Shown piece after piece: positions 13,085-15,906 of a DNA stretch of 15,906 nucleotides; within the stretch, counting starts at the first letter, position 1, and each line of letters starts with the position of its first letter. This DNA comes from JBBQTU01 sp038213005 (lineage in GTDB: Bacteria > Planctomycetota > Phycisphaerae > Tepidisphaerales > Tepidisphaeraceae): contig JBBQTU010000079.1 in assembly GCA_038213005.1 (NCBI GenBank), forward strand, positions 1 through 15,906, read 5' to 3'. A program made the position numbers and the translations under genes. Below the pieces are notes generated by a model that saw only the letters and a list, made by a program, of their open reading frames with translations, had not been told where the DNA came from and searched no databases.

Positions 13085-13397
13085 TCATGGACCCTTTGGG
13101 GAACCGGGCGCGCGACTTTTCCAGTAGTCTGGGCGTCGGTGGAGGTGCATCACTGCCAGAATGAGAATCCTACCGGAGTCGGCGCTGTAGATCACCCCGT
13201 AGGGGAAGCGGTTAGCGAGGCACCGCCGGGATACCTTGGCCCGTCTCTGGCCAAGCTTCAGGATGGCCTATGATGCGGTCAATGGTGGCGAATATCTCCA
13301 GCGAGAAGTCCTCACCCAAGCCGAGTTTGCACTCTTCGTAGTAGTCGATTGCCTGCAGGAACTCCTGCTCGGCTTCAGGATGGAAATGGAAAGTCAT
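13085..13397 (-). pseudogene. RelE/ParE-family toxin, frameshifted
   Basis: ATG 13397 overlaps the antitoxin stop by ATGA. The frame reads FHPEAEQEFLQAIDYYEE, a typical ParE N-terminus, and runs to WPETGQGIPAVPR with a stop at 13212. In the adjacent frame the rest of the domain continues perfectly: RRCLANRFPYGVIYS, then RILILAVMHLHRRPDYW, to TGA 13085-13087. One extra base in the GGG at 13228-13230 (plus-strand numbering) explains the shift; removing it gives an uninterrupted 103-residue ParE of normal length. ParE toxins poison DNA gyrase and RelE relatives cleave mRNA; which applies here cannot be told. The truncated product lacks the C-terminal strands needed for toxicity, so the gene is probably dead. 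Confidence 0.85.
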
Positions 13398-13621
13398 CGG
13401 GCAAAGCGCTCCCTGACTCGTGCCAAGACCTGAGCACCAGACACGGCCACTACGCGCCCGGCGCGAAGTTCGGCCAGTCGATGCTCGGCGACTGCCGACC
13501 ATGCCCTGTCAATCTCGGCATCGGGAGCGTTGAGGGTCCGAAGCAGGGACTCTGCAACAAGGGCTCGCTCCTCAACCGGCAGCGCAGAGGCCTCTTCAAT
13601 GATCTCTTTCATGCCATGCAT
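13394..13621 (-). CDS. Addiction-module antitoxin (unstable antitoxin family, PF09720/TIGR02574 type)
   Basis: A 75-residue helical antitoxin. IEEASALPVEERALVAESLL is the characteristic start of this family (short helix, L-P-x-E-E-R, then a helix ending in S-L), followed by the acidic spacer NAPDAEIDRAW and a helix with ELRAGRVVAVSG. Such proteins neutralise a RelE/ParE toxin encoded directly downstream, as here with a 4-base ATGA overlap. ATG 13621 has GGAG 7 nt upstream; ATG 13612 is a possible internal start. The frame is intact although its toxin is frameshifted. Confidence 0.85.
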   Translation of the reverse strand: MHGMKEIIEEASALPVEERALVAESLLRTLNAPDAEIDRAWSAVAEHRLAELRAGRVVAVSGAQVLARVRERFAR

Positions 13622-13648
13622 CGTGCTTCTCCGGCTGACGACCAACAG

Positions 13649-13677
13649 AACGTACCATGCTCTCGCGAGGGCAGCAA
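13649..13677 (-). promoter_or_regulatory. Candidate promoter for the antitoxin-toxin pair
   Basis: Minus-strand TTGCTG (13677-13672), a 17-bp spacer, then TG-G-TACGTT (-10 at 13654-13649 with an extended TG). Both hexamers match only 3 of 6, so this is weak, but spacing and position (28 nt before the ATG) fit. Confidence 0.3.
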
Positions 13678-13697
13678 GCGAGGAGGACAGACCGGCC

Positions 13698-14351
13698 TCA
13701 TCCGCATACGTCGTCCGGATCAAGATGCCCGGCATCGTTCAAACGCCTCACTCGCCATCGCTGTAACTGTCCGTCCATCTGGCATTCCAACTCCATCACC
13801 GAGCAGTTGACGATGTTCACCACCTCCGGCTGGCGCTGCCCGGCCGCCAGCGGCAGGGCGCCGTAATGAAGCATCTGCAGAATGCTCCGCAGCGGCCCGC
13901 CATGTGCAACCACGACGATCGTGGCAGCGGCGGGGTGCTGCGCGCCCAGGCCGCACACCGCATCGCGGATTCGCTCGATGAACTGCGGCAGACTTTCCGC
14001 CCCGGCCGGGGTGTGCTCGCCGACCGCCGCCAGCCAGATGCCCTCAACGCCGACGACACGGCCCTCCAACTCGCCCAGCGAGCGTTCGCGCCACTGCGGG
14101 TCATAGACGATCGGCGCTTGGATCGCGGCCGCGATGATCTGCGCCGTCTCGGCCGCCCGGCAGAGGTCCGACGAAACCACCACGTCGGCCAACAACCCCT
14201 CGCCCGCCAGACGCCTGGCCAGTTGCCGCGCCTGCTGTCGCCCCGTCTCATTCAGCGGCACCTGCCGCTGTCCCTGGGCGATGCCGCTGAGGTTGTCATC
14301 CGTCAAGCCGTGCCGCACCAGCAGCACCCGCAAACTTCGTGTCTGACTCAT
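13698..14351 (-). CDS. Histidine phosphatase superfamily protein (phosphoglycerate mutase-like)
   Basis: A 217-residue cytoplasmic phosphatase-fold protein. LVRHGLTDDN (11-20) holds the RHG motif with the phospho-accepting His14. VVSSDLCRAAETA (58-70) supplies Arg65, WRERSLGELEG (87-97) the acid Glu89, and VVAHGGPLR (147-155) the second catalytic His150. It is shorter than true cofactor-dependent phosphoglycerate mutase and resembles broad-range phosphatases such as CobC/GpmB-like enzymes; the substrate is not determinable. The ATG directly follows the stop of the RDD gene (TGA-ATG), so the two are translationally coupled. About 75 bp separate it from the antitoxin gene downstream. Confidence 0.93.
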   Translation of the reverse strand: MSQTRSLRVLLVRHGLTDDNLSGIAQGQRQVPLNETGRQQARQLARRLAGEGLLADVVVSSDLCRAAETAQIIAAAIQAPIVYDPQWRERSLGELEGRVVGVEGIWLAAVGEHTPAGAESLPQFIERIRDAVCGLGAQHPAAATIVVVAHGGPLRSILQMLHYGALPLAAGQRQPEVVNIVNCSVMELECQMDGQLQRWRVRRLNDAGHLDPDDVCG

Positions 14352-15101
14352 TCACTTTCTCACAACAAGCGTGTCGGCCAGCAGGTCGTGCAGGGCCTGC
14401 TTTCTCTGGGTCCAGCCGGCCATCATGTAGCCGATGCCCAAGGTCAGCCCCGACAGCATTTTGCCGAAATAGCGCCCACTGGCCCGCCCGAAGGTGATAC
14501 GCTGGCCATCCATGTCCGTCACCTTGATCCCCAGCGCCATCTTGCCCAGCGTTCCCTGGTGCGCCGACGACTCCATCAGTGCGTAATAGAACCAGCCGAG
14601 AATCAGCGCGAAGAAGTTTGTTGTGCACGAGACCATGAGGAACGACAGCAGTTGCTCCGGCGTCGGCTCCTCGGGCAGTGCTACTCCCATCAGCGCGGGG
14701 ACCGCCCGAGCGATTGGATACCCTGGGATGGCCAGGATCACCGCATCGATCAGGTACGCCGCGACGCGCTTCCAGAATCCGGCCGGGATGCTCGACTGCC
14801 CGCTATAGTCCAGCGGCTGCGGCAATTCCGACGCGTACCCCGTCGGCGGCAGAGGCAAAGGCTGACGCTCGTCCAAAGGAGAACCAGGCCAGGCCGCGGG
14901 CTCCGGCGCAGGGATCTGGCCGGGAAACGCGCCAGCCAGCGATGCCGCCTCGCCGGCAGCCTGCCACTGCTCCATCCCCACCGTCCAGACAAGATCGCCA
15001 GCACCCACCCGCCCGCTGCTGCAGAGCGATCGGAGCTGCTCCAGAGTCACGGGACCTTCCCGCTGATTGTTCGGTGCGTAATACCACATGTCCTGCTGCA
15101 T
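14352..15101 (-). CDS. GYF_2-RDD membrane protein
   Basis: A 249-residue inner-membrane protein. An N-terminal GYF_2-like domain (about 5-57: MWYYAPNNQREGPVTLEQL...VWTVGMEQWQAAGE) is followed by a proline-rich linker. An RDD domain follows (about 105-247) with FWKRVAAYLIDAVIL (conserved Arg and Asp), GTLGKMALGIKV (183-194), several hydrophobic helices and QALHDLLADTLVV at the end. RDD proteins are of poorly known function; some are linked to ion transport or stress. ATG 15101 has GGAGG upstream; the longer frame from further upstream adds arginine-rich sequence with no homology pattern. Coupled to the histidine phosphatase downstream. Confidence 0.9.
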   Translation of the reverse strand: MQQDMWYYAPNNQREGPVTLEQLRSLCSSGRVGAGDLVWTVGMEQWQAAGEAASLAGAFPGQIPAPEPAAWPGSPLDERQPLPLPPTGYASELPQPLDYSGQSSIPAGFWKRVAAYLIDAVILAIPGYPIARAVPALMGVALPEEPTPEQLLSFLMVSCTTNFFALILGWFYYALMESSAHQGTLGKMALGIKVTDMDGQRITFGRASGRYFGKMLSGLTLGIGYMMAGWTQRKQALHDLLADTLVVRK

Positions 15102-15144
15102 AGTCACCCGCCTCCATCGCCGGCAAGAGCGGAGAGTAAACGCC

Positions 15145-15906
15145 CTACGGGCGCTTCGCAACCACCAGGGTCGGCCACTGCTCGCCCGATGGCAGTTGCC
15201 CGCGCAGTGACCAGCCCGAAGACAGATAGTACGCCTCGACGACCGCGCGCATCGGCGAAGCCGTCAGCGGACGCACATCCTCGCCCGACTCTCGCGGCAG
15301 CAGCGACTGCCAGCGCAGCGTCAGAGTTTGCCCGGCCGGCAGCGCGCACTCATACGCCACCGGTTTGCCGCCGTCGTAAACGAGCTGCGGCATCACGCTC
15401 GCCGCCTGCTGCCGTGACGCGAACACCGGCATCAACCCACTGCGCCACGGAATCCTCGCCCGCCCACCCGACAGGCCGCCCACCAGCACCCAGTGATCGG
15501 CGCGCACCACGTCGTCGGCCACAAGGATGCTCGCCTGCACCATGGCGGCGGGGGGCGCACTGCCGGACCAGATCACAATTCCCACCGTTGCCCCGCCCGC
15601 CGCGACAAGCGTTGCGGCCACTCGCCGCCGCCCCTTCAGCATCGCGCACGCCAGGACCATCCCCGCCACGCCCACGGCGACCGCGACGATCTGCCGGCGG
15701 AACTCAGGCGCTTGCCGAGGTTGCCACATCTGGGCCGCCGCGTACGTATCGGGCTCCCATGGGTAAAGCCACGCTCCGGCCAGCGGCGCCCTGAGCACCC
15801 AGCCGCCTTCGATCGCCTTCCATGGCAGTCTGCCCGCCGGCGGAGGCTCGCCGCTGACGCACACCCCCGTGCCCGTGGCGATAAGGTCGCCCAGCCACGC
15901 ATCGCC
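15145..15906 (-). CDS. Uncharacterised membrane protein, C-terminal part
   Basis: The frame is open to the right edge of the window, so the start is missing; a GTG at 15864 exists but coding sequence (GDAWLGDLIATGTGV) continues above it. At least 253 residues are present. After an N-terminal portion with WVLRAPLAGAWLYPWEP come two hydrophobic segments (IVAVAVGVAGMVLACAML and VAATLVAAGGATVGIVIW) separated by the basic loop KGRRR. A soluble C-terminal domain of about 130 residues follows, ending in WPTLVVAKRP. I recognise no family. It lies 43 bp upstream of the RDD gene and is probably in the same operon; no function can be assigned. Confidence 0.75.
   Translation of the reverse strand, partial: GDAWLGDLIATGTGVCVSGEPPPAGRLPWKAIEGGWVLRAPLAGAWLYPWEPDTYAAAQMWQPRQAPEFRRQIVAVAVGVAGMVLACAMLKGRRRVAATLVAAGGATVGIVIWSGSAPPAAMVQASILVADDVVRADHWVLVGGLSGGRARIPWRSGLMPVFASRQQAASVMPQLVYDGGKPVAYECALPAGQTLTLRWQSLLPRESGEDVRPLTASPMRAVVEAYYLSSGWSLRGQLPSGEQWPTLVVAKRP

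Noticed and set aside
13866..15794. 642-residue plus-strand frame, the longest in the right end
   Set aside because: It spans three genes on the opposite strand and reads as His/Arg/Pro/Ala-rich sequence; the minus-strand genes have real domains.

Overview
The window looks like chromosomal sequence from a high-GC bacterium. I infer Planctomycetota (possibly Phycisphaerae-like) from three things: GAGCCGCCGGC-type repeat hairpins, a GYF_2-RDD membrane protein, and an ABC exporter with a large periplasmic loop after its first membrane helix. The taxonomic assignment is inference; no rRNA or tRNA gene is visible.

Layout. (1) 1-1139, minus strand: most of a type I restriction-modification methyltransferase (HsdM) running off the left edge; its family-typical N-terminus lies in a different frame. 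(2) 1147-1912: a gene-poor stretch rich in palindromes, ending in a candidate promoter. (3) 1913-5460, plus strand: rfbB-rfbA (dTDP-4-keto-6-deoxyglucose synthesis) followed directly by an MFS transporter. (4) 5442-6491: three copies of a 131-155 bp repeat made of inverted REP hairpins, two of them flanking a REP-associated tyrosine transposase (RAYT). (5) 6517-7671, minus: a DegT-family sugar aminotransferase homologue whose PLP-binding lysine is replaced by arginine. Divergent from it at 7830-10997, plus: an MsbA-like ABC exporter and a UroD/MtaA-like corrinoid methyltransferase in an apparent operon. (6) 11007-13621, minus: remnants of three toxin-antitoxin modules (BrnTA-like, VapBC-like, ParDE-like) in which every toxin is broken. 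Between them are a solitary DNA methyltransferase and a bacterial SRP RNA (4.5S) gene with promoter and terminator-like signals. (7) 13698-15906, minus: a histidine-phosphatase gene, an RDD membrane protein and the C-terminal part of an uncharacterised membrane protein.

How the genes fit together. rfbBA, the MFS carrier, the DegT homologue and the ABC exporter are consistent with a cell-surface glycan locus: nucleotide-sugar supply, sugar modification and export. The RAYT with its REP elements sits in the middle of it. The right half is a defence/addiction area in decay: antitoxin frames are mostly open while toxins carry a frameshift, an internal deletion or a damaged N-terminus, one antitoxin has a premature stop, and hsdM is also frameshifted near its start. 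The most distinctive observations are the lysine-less DegT protein, the RAYT/REP element whose hairpin loop supplies the stop codon of the neighbouring gene, and the repeated toxin inactivation.
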